Assembly: GCA_934474225.1 (NCBI GenBank)
Contig: CAKSLU010000007.1
Location: 1-64,000 of the forward strand
Reading direction: 5' to 3'
From: an uncultured Eubacteriales bacterium
GTDB lineage: Bacteria; Bacillota; Clostridia; Oscillospirales; CAG-272
Length of the DNA: 64,000 nt
Shown: positions 15,948 through 25,301 of the stretch, piece by piece
Layout of the letters: each line of letters starts with the position of its first letter
Position numbering within the stretch: position 1 is the first letter of the stretch
Notes under the pieces: generated by a model
Database searches by the model: none
Told to the model about the DNA's origin: nothing
What the model saw: the letters and a program-made list of their open reading frames with translations, nothing else
Position numbers and translations under genes: made by a program

Positions 15948-18059
15948 ATGCGCAAACTGCATACCGCCGTCCGGATCGGCGCGCTCGGCGCGCTGTTTGT
16001 CCTCATCTGCGCGGTCTACCTCGTCGTCCTCGTCAACGTGCAGATCACGGGACAGGACTACTACGATATTATTAAGGAAGAAACCACCACCCGCTATGTC
16101 AAGATTGCCGCAAAGCGCGGCGAAATCTACGATACCAACGGCAAAGCGCTGGTCATCAATACCCAAATCTACGACATCAGCCTGGAATACGGCGCGATGC
16201 CGAAGCAGGCAGCCGCCTTCAACGCGGTCATCCTCGATGTGCTTGCCGCGATTGAGGAGAGCGGCGGCGCGTACACGCCGGTTGAGGTCACCTTCCCGTT
16301 CACGGGCAGCTTTCCGAACTACGAAAAGGACGAAGAATTTTTCAAGTCCGCGACAAACAAAACCAAATACGAAGCCCTGCTCCGCCGCCTGGAGCTGGAC
16401 GAATACATGGCGCCCGAGGAGCTGTTTTCCTTTCTGCGCACGCGGTACGGGCTGTCGTCTTACTCGAAGAAGACCAAGACCTACACCGACGAATACGACG
16501 CGGAGACGCTGGAGACCCTCATGCGCATCCGCTTTGACATGGAATACCGCCAGTTCAGCCGCGTGGAGCCATATACGCTGGCGCGCGACGTGGACACAAA
16601 ACTGCTGACCTATGTCAAGGAGCGCTCGATTTTGCAGGTGCTCGTCACCGAGGAGAATGCGCGCACCTATGTCTACGACGGCTATGCCTCGCACCTGCTC
16701 GGCACCATCGGCAAGATTCCCGCCGAGAAGCTGGAAGACTATATAGAAAAGGGCTACAGCGGCGACGCCTATGTCGGCATCTCGGGCGCGGAGGCGGCAT
16801 ACGAGGACGTGCTGCACGGCACGGACGGCACGCGCGCCATCGTCGAGGACAAGTACGGCAACCTGATTTCCGAATCCGTGGTCAAGGAGCCGGTCGCAGG
16901 CAGCGATGTGCGGCTGACCATTGACATCGACCTGCAGATCACCGCCGAGGACGCCCTCGCCGACAACATCCGCCTGATTCGCGAGGAGGCTGACCCGAAG
17001 CCGGGCGAACACGACGGCGAGGACGCGCACAGCGGCGCGGTCGTCGCCACCGACCCGAACACCGGGGCGCTGCTGGCGGCTGCGTCCTACCCGACCTACC
17101 GCCTCTCGGACTACACCGCAAACTACGCGGCGCTCGCCGCGAACGAAAACCGCCCGCTCTACAACCGCGCGCTGCTCGGCACCTACACGCCCGGCTCGAC
17201 CTACAAGCCCGGCGTTGCCGCCGCCGCCCTCTCCGAGGGGGTCATCACGCGTAACACCACGATTGTGGACAAGGGTGCCTACGACTTCGGTGACTACCAC
17301 CCGCGCTGCTGGATTTACCTGCGGTTCGGGCGCACGCACGGCGCGCAAAATGTCGTCGAGGCGATTCAAAACTCCTGCAACTACTTCTTCTACGAGGTGG
17401 GCAACCGCCTCGGCATCGAAAAAATCGACGCATACAGCCGCATCTACGGCCTCGGCGAGGCGACCGGCATCGAGCTGCCCGAGTCCACCGGCATCCTCGC
17501 AGGTCCCGCCTACAGCGAGAGCACGGGCAACGTCTGGAACCCCGGCAACACCCTGCAGGCAGCCATCGGGCAGTCGGACAACATGTTCACGCCCCTGCAG
17601 CTGTCGGTCTACATCTCCACGCTGCTCTCGGGCGGCACGCGCTACCGCGCGCACATGCTCCGCAGCGTGCACGCCTACCCGTCCGGCGAGGTGCTGTCCG
17701 AGACCGCGCCCGAGGTGATGAGCGAAGTCGAGCTGGACGCAGGCATCGTCGCCACGGTCAAGTCGGCGATGAAGGACGTGGTCGAGAGCGGCTCGGCGGC
17801 GCGCATTTTCCGCGGCTACGACATCACGGTCGGCGGCAAGACCGGTACCGCACAGGTCGGCGGCGACCGCTCGGACAACGCGCTGTTCGTGGGCTTTGCC
17901 CCCTACGACAGCCCGAAAATCGTCGTCACCGTCGCCATCGAGCAGGGCGCAAACGGCACCGACGCCGCCTACACGGCAAAGGCGCTCTACGACACCTACC
18001 TCAAGGGGCAGAAATACGAAAAGCGGTATACCGACACCGAAACGGAGGCGGCGGAATGA
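15948..18059 (+). CDS. mrdA: Penicillin-binding protein 2 (class B transpeptidase)
   Basis: A 703-residue class B PBP that cross-links peptidoglycan in the elongasome. An N-terminal membrane anchor (about residues 11-30) precedes the pedestal domain beginning KIAAKRGEIYDTNG. The transpeptidase triad is complete: STYK near residue 416 (catalytic Ser), SCN near 474, and KTG near 629 (GGKTGTAQV). Its 3' end overlaps nth by four bases (ATGA). Confidence 0.95.
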   Translation: MRKLHTAVRIGALGALFVLICAVYLVVLVNVQITGQDYYDIIKEETTTRYVKIAAKRGEIYDTNGKALVINTQIYDISLEYGAMPKQAAAFNAVILDVLAAIEESGGAYTPVEVTFPFTGSFPNYEKDEEFFKSATNKTKYEALLRRLELDEYMAPEELFSFLRTRYGLSSYSKKTKTYTDEYDAETLETLMRIRFDMEYRQFSRVEPYTLARDVDTKLLTYVKERSILQVLVTEENARTYVYDGYASHLLGTIGKIPAEKLEDYIEKGYSGDAYVGISGAEAAYEDVLHGTDGTRAIVEDKYGNLISESVVKEPVAGSDVRLTIDIDLQITAEDALADNIRLIREEADPKPGEHDGEDAHSGAVVATDPNTGALLAAASYPTYRLSDYTANYAALAANENRPLYNRALLGTYTPGSTYKPGVAAAALSEGVITRNTTIVDKGAYDFGDYHPRCWIYLRFGRTHGAQNVVEAIQNSCNYFFYEVGNRLGIEKIDAYSRIYGLGEATGIELPESTGILAGPAYSESTGNVWNPGNTLQAAIGQSDNMFTPLQLSVYISTLLSGGTRYRAHMLRSVHAYPSGEVLSETAPEVMSEVELDAGIVATVKSAMKDVVESGSAARIFRGYDITVGGKTGTAQVGGDRSDNALFVGFAPYDSPKIVVTVAIEQGANGTDAAYTAKALYDTYLKGQKYEKRYTDTETEAAE

Positions 18060-18712
18060 CGAAAAAGAACTTGGCAGCGAAGGTCGCCGCCGCGCTCGAA
18101 GCGCTCTACCCGGACGCGATCTGCTCACTGGAATATGAGAACGAACCCTGGAAGCTGCTGATTCTCGCGCGCCTGTCGGCGCAATGTACCGACGCGCGGG
18201 TCAACATCGTGGCAAAGACGCTGTTTGTGCGCTTCCCCACGCTTGAGAGCGTGGCGAACGGTGACCTCGCGGCACTGGAAGAGACCATCAAGCCCTGCGG
18301 GTTGTATAAAACCAAGGCGAAGAGCATCAAGGAGACCGCCGAGATTCTCGTGCGGGACTACGGCGGGCGCGTGCCCGACACGATGGACGAGCTGCTTGCC
18401 CTGCCCGGCGTGGGGCGCAAAATCGCCTGCCTCATGCTCGGCGATGTGTTCGGCAAACCGCACATCGTCACCGATACACACTGCATCCGCATCTGCGGGC
18501 GGCTCGGGTTCTACCCCGAAAGTGAGAAGAATCCCGCCAAGATCGAGAAGATTCTCGACGGCTGCGTAGAAAAGCCTGTGCAGTCGGATTTCTGCCATCG
18601 CATCGTGGATTTCGGGCGGGACGTCTGCACGGCGCGCGCGCCGAAGTGCACCGCCTGCCCGATGCAAACCTTCTGCCGCCACGCTGTTGACGCGCAAGCG
18701 TCACACCGTTGA
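18056..18712 (+). CDS. nth: Endonuclease III
   Basis: A 218-residue DNA glycosylase/AP lyase for oxidised pyrimidines. The helix-hairpin-helix LPGVGRKIA supplies the catalytic Lys, the downstream TDTHC supplies the conserved Asp, and the C-terminal iron-sulfur ligands have the expected C-x6-C-x2-C-x5-C spacing (CTARAPKCTACPMQTFC). It is coupled to the PBP gene by a four-base overlap. No terminator is evident before the repeats downstream. Confidence 0.95.
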   Translation: MTKKNLAAKVAAALEALYPDAICSLEYENEPWKLLILARLSAQCTDARVNIVAKTLFVRFPTLESVANGDLAALEETIKPCGLYKTKAKSIKETAEILVRDYGGRVPDTMDELLALPGVGRKIACLMLGDVFGKPHIVTDTHCIRICGRLGFYPESEKNPAKIEKILDGCVEKPVQSDFCHRIVDFGRDVCTARAPKCTACPMQTFCRHAVDAQASHR

Positions 18713-18790
18713 TGCGCAGCATCACGCCGTTTGCGGCAGCGCCGCAACTTCATTTGCGCAAGCAACTCCCTCCCTTTTGCAAAAAAATGA

Positions 18791-18819
18791 TTGCATTTGC
18801 CCCGCGCGTGGATTATAAT
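18791..18819 (+). promoter_or_regulatory. Promoter upstream of asnS
   Basis: TTGCAT (18791-18796), 17 bases, TATAAT (18814-18819). The transcript would include the whole type A repeat at 18843-18956 in its 5' leader before the asnS start at 19020. Confidence 0.65.
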
Positions 18820-18842
18820 ATATTATTATGATGTTTTCTTTC

Positions 18843-18956
18843 GGCTCCCCTGTGCAAGGGGAGCTGTCACCGATAGGTGACTGAGGGGTTGTTCCTTGGC
18901 TATGTAACAATCCCTCCGCCGCCGTTCGGCGGCACCTCCCTTTGCACAAGGGAGGC
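18843..18956. repeat. Complete type A extragenic repeat (reference copy)
   Basis: A 114-base element: hairpin GGCTCCCC-TGTGCAA-GGGGAGC, hairpin TCACCGATAGGTGA, TGAGGGGTTGTT pairing imperfectly with AACAATCCCTCC, GCCGCCGTTCGGCGGC, and terminal hairpin CCTCCC-TTTGCACAA-GGGAGG. It lies in the asnS leader. Copies of the same layout are at 8900, 23452, 26069, 44568 and 62064. Confidence 0.9.
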
Positions 18957-19019
18957 TCCATTCCTCCCCCCCGTTCTAACCTTAAAAAATCTATCTATAT
19001 ATACAGTGAGGATTTCAAA

Positions 19020-20414
19020 ATGCAGCGGACACAAATCAAAAGCATTTATCTCGCCGAAAAAGACTACGACGGCAAGGCGCTCACCGTTTGCGGCTGGGCG
19101 CGCTCCATTCGCGCCAGCAACGCCTTCGGCTTTATCGAGCTGAACGACGGCAGCTGCTCGGGGAACCTGCAGGTCGTCTTTGAGGCCGACAAACTCCAAA
19201 ACTACACCGAGATCGCCAAGCAGAACGTCGGCGCGGCGCTCGTCGTGCACGGCACGCTGGTGCTGACCCCCGATGCCAAGCAGCCCTTTGAGCTGAAGGC
19301 GGACGCGGTCGAAGTGGAGGGCATTTCCACCCCCGAATACCCGCTTCAGAAGAAGAAGCACTCCTTCGAGTTCCTGCGCACCATCGCGCACCTGCGCCCG
19401 CGCGCCAACACCTTCAACGCGGTCTTCCGCGTCCGCAGTGAGTGCGCGTTCGCCATCCATGAGTTCTTCAACTCCCGCGGCTTTGTCTATGTCAACACGC
19501 CTATTATCACCACCTCGGACTGTGAGGGCGCGGGCGAAATGTTCCGCGTGACCTCGCTCGACCTCGACAACCTGCCGAAGAACGAGGACGGCAGCGTCAA
19601 CTACGCCGAGGACTTCTTCGGCAAGCCGACCAGCCTGACTGTCTCCGGTCAGCTCAACGCCGAGTGCTTTGCCCTCGCGTTCGGCAATGTCTACACCTTC
19701 GGGCCGACCTTCCGCGCCGAGCGCTCCAACACGCAGCGCCACGCCGCCGAGTTCTGGATGATGGAGCCCGAGATGGCGTTTGCCGACCTCGAGGACGACA
19801 TGGAGATCGCCGAGGCGATGATCAAGCACGTCGTCCGCCATGTCATGGCAACCTGCAAGCAGGAGCTTGCGTTCTTCAACCAGTTCTTCGACAACACGCT
19901 GCTTGAAAGACTGCAAAACCTCGTGGACAACGACTTCGGCAGAGTTACCTACACCGAGGCGATCCGTCTGCTCGAGGAGAGCGGCAACAAGTTTGACTAC
20001 CCGGTCTCCTGGGGCATCGACCTGCAGACCGAGCATGAGCGCTACCTCACCGAGAAGATTTTCGGCAAGCCGGTGTTCGTCACCGACTACCCGCGCGAAA
20101 TCAAGGCGTTCTACATGCGCCAGAACGAGGACGGCAAGACCGTCGCCGCGATGGATATGCTCGTCCCCGGCGTCGGCGAACTGATCGGCGGTTCGCAGCG
20201 CGAGGAGCGCCTCGACATGCTGCTTGCCGCGATGAAGAACTTCGGCCTCAAGGAAGAAGACTACAGCTGGTATCTCGACCTGCGCCGCTTCGGCAGTGCG
20301 AAGCACGCGGGCTTCGGCCTCGGCTTTGAGCGCCTCGTGATGTACATCACCGGCGTCTCCAACATCCGCGACGTCGAGGCATTCCCGAGAACGACCGGCT
20401 CGGCTGATTTTTAA
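19020..20414 (+). CDS. asnS: Asparaginyl-tRNA synthetase
   Basis: A 464-residue class IIb synthetase that charges tRNA-Asn. The N-terminal OB-fold (VCGWARSIRASNAFGFIELNDGS) is followed by the class II catalytic core: motif 2 FRAERSNTQRHAAEFWMMEPE and motif 3 GFGLGFERLVMYITGVSNIRDV. Length is normal. The ATG at 19020 has GTGAGGA upstream; an earlier in-frame ATG at 18942 begins inside the repeat and is rejected. It is followed 33 bases later by the aminotransferase gene. Confidence 0.97.
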   Translation: MQRTQIKSIYLAEKDYDGKALTVCGWARSIRASNAFGFIELNDGSCSGNLQVVFEADKLQNYTEIAKQNVGAALVVHGTLVLTPDAKQPFELKADAVEVEGISTPEYPLQKKKHSFEFLRTIAHLRPRANTFNAVFRVRSECAFAIHEFFNSRGFVYVNTPIITTSDCEGAGEMFRVTSLDLDNLPKNEDGSVNYAEDFFGKPTSLTVSGQLNAECFALAFGNVYTFGPTFRAERSNTQRHAAEFWMMEPEMAFADLEDDMEIAEAMIKHVVRHVMATCKQELAFFNQFFDNTLLERLQNLVDNDFGRVTYTEAIRLLEESGNKFDYPVSWGIDLQTEHERYLTEKIFGKPVFVTDYPREIKAFYMRQNEDGKTVAAMDMLVPGVGELIGGSQREERLDMLLAAMKNFGLKEEDYSWYLDLRRFGSAKHAGFGLGFERLVMYITGVSNIRDVEAFPRTTGSADF

Positions 20415-20447
20415 GCCGACCCCACCATCCGACCCCAAAGGAGCATT

Positions 20448-21728
20448 ATGAAATACGCAGATCTTTCCATTGAAGAAAAGAAAGAACAGCTGAAGCGCGC
20501 GCAGATTGAGTTTGACTGTCTCTGCAAGCTGAAGCTGTCGCTCGACCTCTCGCGCGGCAAGCCGATCGGCGAACAGCTCGACCTGTCGAATGAACTGTTC
20601 ACCATCCTCACCGGCGAGCACGGCGACTACATCGGCGAGCGCGGGTTCGACTACCGCAACTACGGCTGCCTCGACGGCATTCCCGAGGCGAAGGCGCTGT
20701 TTGCCGAGCTGCTCGAAGTCCCGGCGGAGCAGGTTTTCGTCGGCGGCAACTCGAGCCTGAATATGATTTACGACGCGCTCACGCGGCTCATGCTGCACGG
20801 CGCGCCCGGCGTGGAGGAGCCGTGGTGCAAGCTGGACAAAGTCAAGTTCATCTGCCCCGCCCCCGGCTATGACCGCCACTTCGGCATGCTGGAATCGCTC
20901 GGCATCGAGATGATCACGGTGGAGTATCTCGCAGACGGTCAGCCCGACATTGAGCGCATCGAGGAACTTGCGCGTGACCCCGCAGTCAAGGGCATCATCT
21001 GCGTGCCGAAATATTCCAACCCGACCGGCGCGACCTATTCGCGCGAAGTCGTGCGCCGTCTCGCCAAGATGGAGTGCGCCGCGCCCGACTTCCGCATCAT
21101 CTGGGACAACGCCTACTGCGTGCACGACATCTACAGCGAGGAAAAGCTGGCGAATATCTTTGAATTTGCACAGCGCTACGGCACCGAGGACCGCATCCTT
21201 GCCTTCACCTCGACCTCGAAGATGACCTTCCCCGGCAGCGGCGTCGCCGCGATGGCGCTTTCGCCCGCCAATATGGCGCAGGCGAAGAAGCTCATCGGCA
21301 TCCAGACCATCAGCTTTGACAAGCTGAATCAGCTGCGCCATGTCCGCTATCTGCAAAACGCCGCGCATGTGCATGAGATTATGCAGCGCCATGCCGACAT
21401 CATCCGCCCGAAGTTTGACATCGTGTTTGAGGCGCTCGAAGCAGAGCTCGGCGGGCTGGGCATCGCCTCCTGGACAAAGCCGAATGGCGGCTATTTCATC
21501 AGCCTGACGCTGATGAACGGCTGCGCCAAGCGCGTCTGGTCGCTGATGCGGCAGGCGGGCGTCGTCCTCACCGGCGCGGGCGCGACCTACCCCTACGGCA
21601 AGGACCCGCGCGACGCCAATCTGCGTCTCGCGCCCACCTATTCTCCCGCGCACGAACTGGAGGTCTGCATTCAGGCGCTCTCCGCCTGCGTCCGCCTCGC
21701 CTCGCTCGAAAAAATGCTTGCGGAGTAA
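20448..21728 (+). CDS. Aspartate aminotransferase, type Ic fold-I PLP enzyme
   Basis: A 426-residue PLP aminotransferase of the subgroup Ic aspartate aminotransferases (Pfam Asp_aminotransf). Motifs seen are DLSRGKP near residue 36, VGGNSSLNMIYDALTRL, PKYSNPTGATYS, DNAYCVHD and the PLP lysine in TSTSKMTFPGSGV. It should interconvert aspartate and oxaloacetate with 2-oxoglutarate. Pairing with asnS fits a shared aspartate/asparagine theme. The unit ends at the terminator 21742-21778. Confidence 0.9.
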   Translation: MKYADLSIEEKKEQLKRAQIEFDCLCKLKLSLDLSRGKPIGEQLDLSNELFTILTGEHGDYIGERGFDYRNYGCLDGIPEAKALFAELLEVPAEQVFVGGNSSLNMIYDALTRLMLHGAPGVEEPWCKLDKVKFICPAPGYDRHFGMLESLGIEMITVEYLADGQPDIERIEELARDPAVKGIICVPKYSNPTGATYSREVVRRLAKMECAAPDFRIIWDNAYCVHDIYSEEKLANIFEFAQRYGTEDRILAFTSTSKMTFPGSGVAAMALSPANMAQAKKLIGIQTISFDKLNQLRHVRYLQNAAHVHEIMQRHADIIRPKFDIVFEALEAELGGLGIASWTKPNGGYFISLTLMNGCAKRVWSLMRQAGVVLTGAGATYPYGKDPRDANLRLAPTYSPAHELEVCIQALSACVRLASLEKMLAE

Positions 21729-21741
21729 GGATTTGTACATC

Positions 21742-21778
21742 AAAAAGCAGCTTCAACCTTGGTTGAAGCTGCTTTTTT
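21742..21778 (+). terminator. Terminator after the aminotransferase gene
   Basis: Long stem AAAAAGCAGCTTCAACC / GGTTGAAGCTGCTTTTT with a TT loop, 14 bases past the stop codon. Confidence 0.9.
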
Positions 21779-21818
21779 ACGATGTTGGCGGCGCGTAGTG
21801 GGCGAATCGCCGCAAAAC

Positions 21819-21953
21819 GCGGCGGGAGACAAGCCCCCGCCCTACGGCAAAACGGTTTTCCATGCGCAAAACCCATACCAAACCTGTAGGGGCGACCATT
21901 GGTCGCCCGTTTTTGCTCTGTGCACAGCGGGCGACCGATGGTCGCCCCTACAA
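21819..21953. repeat. Type B extragenic repeats
   Basis: GCGGGAGACAAGCCCCCGCC unit, then a back-to-back pair of GGGCGACC/GGTCGCCC hairpins in opposite orientation (21890-21950) separated by about 20 bases. It fills the gap between convergent genes. Confidence 0.8.
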
Positions 21954-21991
21954 GTATGCAAAGAAATTGCTCTGCGGATCCGTCTCCACGC

Positions 21992-22020
21992 AAAAAAAGC
22001 CGCCCGGTGGGCGGCTTTTT
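21992..22020 (-). terminator. Terminator after ackA
   Basis: Stem AAAAAGCCGCCC / GGGCGGCTTTTT around ACCG on the minus strand, 13 bases past the ackA stop, with T runs in both directions. Confidence 0.88.
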
Positions 22021-22032
22021 GTCTATCTTCTG

Positions 22033-23244
22033 TTACAGCGCCTTCACGATGTGCTCGGTATCCGATGCGATGACAAGCTCCTCGTTGGTGGGGATCATGA
22101 AGACCCTGACCTTTGAGGTCGGCTTGGAAATCTCGGTGGCGGTCAGCGGGCGGGGCAGGTTTGCATTGTGCTCCGCGTCAAACTCAACGCCGAAATAGCC
22201 CAGCTGCGAGCAGACGCTCTCGCGCATCTCCCAGTCGTTCTCGCCGATGCCTGCCGTGAAGACGATGGCATCGAGGCCGCCCATCGCTGCGGTGTACGCG
22301 CCGATGAACTTGCGGATCTGGTAGGAGACGATGTCCAGCGCGAGCTTGGCGCGCTTGTTGCCCGCCTTGGCTGCGGCGGAAACATCGCGGCAGTCGGACG
22401 AAATGCCGGACACGCCGAGGAAGCCGCACTTCTTGTTCATGTACTCGTTCATCTCATCGGCGTTCATGCCGGTCTTGTTCATGATGTAGGGGACGATAGC
22501 GGGGTCAATGTCGCCGCAGCGCGTGCCCATTTCAATGCCGGCGAGGGGCGTGAAGCCCATCGAGGTATCCAGCACCTTGCCGTCCTTGACAGCCGAGATG
22601 GACGAGCCGTTGCCGAGGTGGCAGGTGACGATCTTCGTGCCCTCTGCCTTGCCGCCGAGCAGCTTGATGCACTCGCCGGAGACATAGCGGTGGGACGTGC
22701 CGTGCGCACCGTAGCGGCGGACGGCATACTTCTCATACATATCGTAGCTGACGGGGTACACATAGGCATAGTCGGGCATGGACGCCGTGTGGAACGCGGT
22801 GTCAAACACGAGAACCTGGGGCGTCTTGGGCATTGCGGCGAGGCAGCCCTGGATACCCATGATGTGCGCGCCGGTGTGCAGGGGCGCGAGGTCGCGGCAG
22901 AGTTCGAGCTTTGCCAGCACTTCATCGGTGAGCAGCACCGACTCCGAGAAATAAGCGCCGCCGTGGACGATGCGGTGACCGACCGCCTCGATCTCGTCCA
23001 TGCTCTTCACCGAGCCGTACTCGGCGCTGAGCAGCGCGTCGATGACGATTTTGGTGGCGACGGTGTGGTTGGGCATCGCGATTTCCTTCTCGTAGACCGC
23101 GCCGGTCTCGAGGTTCTGATGCTTGATTTTGCCGTCGATGCCGATACGCTCGCAGAGACCCTTCGCGCGGACAACGCCCGCGGTCGTGTCAAACAGCTGA
23201 TACTTCAGCGAGCTGGAGCCTGCGTTTACAACGAGTACATTCAT
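22033..23244 (-). CDS. ackA: Acetate kinase
   Basis: A 403-residue acetate kinase. It makes ATP from acetyl phosphate and ADP and so closes fermentative acetate production. Motifs: VNAGSSSLKYQLF at the N-terminus, HRIVHGG, HLGNGSS, and TAGIGENDWEMR near the C-terminus. Full length with normal start; GGAGGA precedes the ATG. No pta is adjacent. The TmcAL homologue lies divergently upstream, a common Firmicutes neighbourhood. Confidence 0.97.
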   Translation of the reverse strand: MNVLVVNAGSSSLKYQLFDTTAGVVRAKGLCERIGIDGKIKHQNLETGAVYEKEIAMPNHTVATKIVIDALLSAEYGSVKSMDEIEAVGHRIVHGGAYFSESVLLTDEVLAKLELCRDLAPLHTGAHIMGIQGCLAAMPKTPQVLVFDTAFHTASMPDYAYVYPVSYDMYEKYAVRRYGAHGTSHRYVSGECIKLLGGKAEGTKIVTCHLGNGSSISAVKDGKVLDTSMGFTPLAGIEMGTRCGDIDPAIVPYIMNKTGMNADEMNEYMNKKCGFLGVSGISSDCRDVSAAAKAGNKRAKLALDIVSYQIRKFIGAYTAAMGGLDAIVFTAGIGENDWEMRESVCSQLGYFGVEFDAEHNANLPRPLTATEISKPTSKVRVFMIPTNEELVIASDTEHIVKAL

Positions 23245-23283
23245 GAAAAGAATCCTCCGAAAATAATGTCGTTTAACTCTTCT

Positions 23284-23312
23284 ATTATACGCCCCATTTT
23301 CGACAAATTCAA
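23284..23312 (-). promoter_or_regulatory. Promoter of ackA
   Basis: TTGAAT (23307-23312), 17 bases, TATAAT (23284-23289), leftward, about 40 bases from the ackA start codon. Confidence 0.7.
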
Positions 23313-23451
23313 GAAGGCGCGCACATATTTTTGAAAGAAGGGTGAAAATTTTCCCGCCGCGCTTGCGACGCCGCCGGAAAAGTGGTAAAATGGGAGGGAG
23401 AGAAATGGAGTTTTGGCTTCCCTATCCTTGCACGGGGCACAGCGCGCTTTC

Positions 23452-23660
23452 GGCTCCCCTGTGCAAGGGGAGCTGCCGCCGAATGGCGGCTGAGGGGTTG
23501 TATCTTTGCTCTGTAACAATCCCTCCGTCGGCTACGCCGACACCTCCCTTTGCACAAGGGAGGCTTTATGCGGCGGGAGGCAGACGGTGCCCTACGGTGT
23601 GTACACAGTACCCGCAAATCCGGTAGGGGTCGGCGCCCTCGACGACCCGACCGTGCGCAA
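23452..23660. repeat. Type A element followed by type B units
   Basis: A complete type A element spans 23452-23564 (CCGCCGAATGGCGG stem variant in the second hairpin). Type B units follow (GCGGGAGGCAGACGGTGCCC and GGTAGGGGTCGGCGCCCTCGACGACCC). They occupy most of the 526 bases between ackA and the TmcAL homologue. Confidence 0.85.
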
Positions 23661-23770
23661 TCTATTTATGGCTCCTCCTGACGGGGGAGCTGTCGCCGAA
23701 CGGCGACTGAGGGAGAGATACCCGCTGAGCATAAATGTTCAGTCAACGATGAGGGAACAAGGAGGACGCC

Positions 23771-24943
23771 ATGCTGGCTGCGATCATCTGCGAATACAAC
23801 CCGTTTCATGCGGGACACGCCTACATGGTGGGCGAGGTGCGGCGCGCACTCGGCGCGGACGTGACCGTCGCCGCCGTGATGGGCGGCATCTTCTCCCAGC
23901 GCGGCGAACCCTACATCGCGCCGCCGCACTACCGCGCGGCTGCCGCCGTCGCGGGCGGCTGCGACCTCGTTTTGGAGCTCCCCTACCCCTACTCGGCGGC
24001 GCGCGCCGCCGACTTTGCCCGCGCGGGCGTGGAAATCGCCGCCGCCATCGGCGCGGATGTGCTGGCGTTCGGCAGTGAAGTCGGCGACCTTGCCGCGCTT
24101 GAAGCGCGCCGCGCGCGCCTCGACAGTGCCGAACTGCGCGCCCGCGCGGCGGCGCTTGCCGCCGAAGACCGCGCGCTTGGGCTGACCCGCGCGACGGCGC
24201 TTGCCTATGCCGAACGCTACGGCGAAGACGACCTCGCCGCGCCGAACGACATTCTCGCCGTGGAATATCTGCGCGCGCTTGCGCGCCTCGAGCGCGAAAT
24301 CGAACCGCTGGTGATTCCGCGCGTGGGCGCGTATCACGGCGGCACGGACGGCTACCCCTCCGCGTCCGAACTGCGCCGCGGCTTTGCCACGCACGGCATC
24401 GCCGCTTTTGCGGGCAAAATGCCGGACGGCGCGCTTGCGGCGTTCCGCGCCGCCGCCGATGCGGGGCTCTGCCCGGCGGACGCCGAGCGACTGGCGCCCG
24501 CCGTCCTGCTGCGCCTTGCGGTGCTTGCGGACGACCGCGCCGCACAGGAAAACCTCGCGGGCGACCGCGCGGCGCTTGAGCGGCTGCTTGCCGCCGCACC
24601 GGGGGCGCGCACGCTGTCCGAACTCTTCTGCACAGCGGCATCCAAGCGCACGACCGACGCATCGCTCCGCCGTGCGGCGCTCTACGCGCTGCTCGGCACG
24701 ACGGCGGACGAAATCGCCGCGCCTGCCGCCTACACCCGCCTGCTTGCCGCCAACGCACGCGGCTGTGCCGCACTCGGCGGCGCGCGGAACGGCTTTGTGC
24801 TGACGAAGCCCGCCGATGCGGGGAAACTCCGGGACGGCGGCGCGCAGTTTGCCAAAACCGCGACGGCGGAGCGCGCGTTTGCGCTCTGTTTTGCCGGGAA
24901 GTACGACTATCTGCGCACATCGCCGACGATTGTGAGGGACTGA
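23771..24943 (+). CDS. tmcAL: tRNA(Met) cytidine acetate ligase-like nucleotidyltransferase
   Basis: A 390-residue HIGH-type nucleotidyltransferase. It has EYNPFHAGHAYM (the HxGH element) at residues 8-19, FSQRGEP, DLVLELPYPYS, FGSEVGD, and a late GYPSASELRR segment. B. subtilis TmcAL uses acetate and ATP to make N4-acetylcytidine in the wobble position of tRNA-Met. Adjacency to acetate kinase is common and fits acetate use. The sequence is extremely Ala/Arg-rich in its C-terminal half, in line with local GC content. The next gene begins three bases after its stop codon. Confidence 0.88.
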   Translation: MLAAIICEYNPFHAGHAYMVGEVRRALGADVTVAAVMGGIFSQRGEPYIAPPHYRAAAAVAGGCDLVLELPYPYSAARAADFARAGVEIAAAIGADVLAFGSEVGDLAALEARRARLDSAELRARAAALAAEDRALGLTRATALAYAERYGEDDLAAPNDILAVEYLRALARLEREIEPLVIPRVGAYHGGTDGYPSASELRRGFATHGIAAFAGKMPDGALAAFRAAADAGLCPADAERLAPAVLLRLAVLADDRAAQENLAGDRAALERLLAAAPGARTLSELFCTAASKRTTDASLRRAALYALLGTTADEIAAPAAYTRLLAANARGCAALGGARNGFVLTKPADAGKLRDGGAQFAKTATAERAFALCFAGKYDYLRTSPTIVRD

Positions 24944-24945
24944 CC

Positions 24946-25278
24946 ATGGAATTCTGGCAAACCGTCCGTCCCTTCGCGCGGATGCTGCCGCTTGTCTGGT
25001 TTGCGGCAGTCAATCTCATCGCCGCCGTCACAGTCGCCTACGACAAACACATCAGCCGCCTGCCGCGCGGCAGCATCCGCCGCGTGCCGGAGCGCCGCTT
25101 TGTGCGCTTTGCCTGGCTCGGCGGCGGGCTCGGCACGCTGCTTTTCATGCTGCTCTGCCACCACAAAACCAAATCGCACGATGCGCTGCTGCTGCGCATT
25201 CTGCTGCCGACGCTCCTCTGGGTCTGCGCATGGCTTTTTGCTCTGTCGCGCATGAATCCGGGCAGTCTCGGGATATAA
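24946..25278 (+). CDS. DUF1294 membrane protein
   Basis: A 110-residue membrane protein with three hydrophobic segments. It carries the DUF1294 pattern: N-x-x-x-x-x-x-x-x-Y-D-K (NLIAAVTVAYDKH), basic RRVPERR loop, LGGGLGTLLFMLLCHHKTK. Function unknown. It begins two bases after the tmcAL stop and its last codons contain a possible -10 box for the next gene. Confidence 0.82.
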   Translation: MEFWQTVRPFARMLPLVWFAAVNLIAAVTVAYDKHISRLPRGSIRRVPERRFVRFAWLGGGLGTLLFMLLCHHKTKSHDALLLRILLPTLLWVCAWLFALSRMNPGSLGI

Positions 25279-25301
25279 TCATACAAACGGAGGATGGAAT
25301 C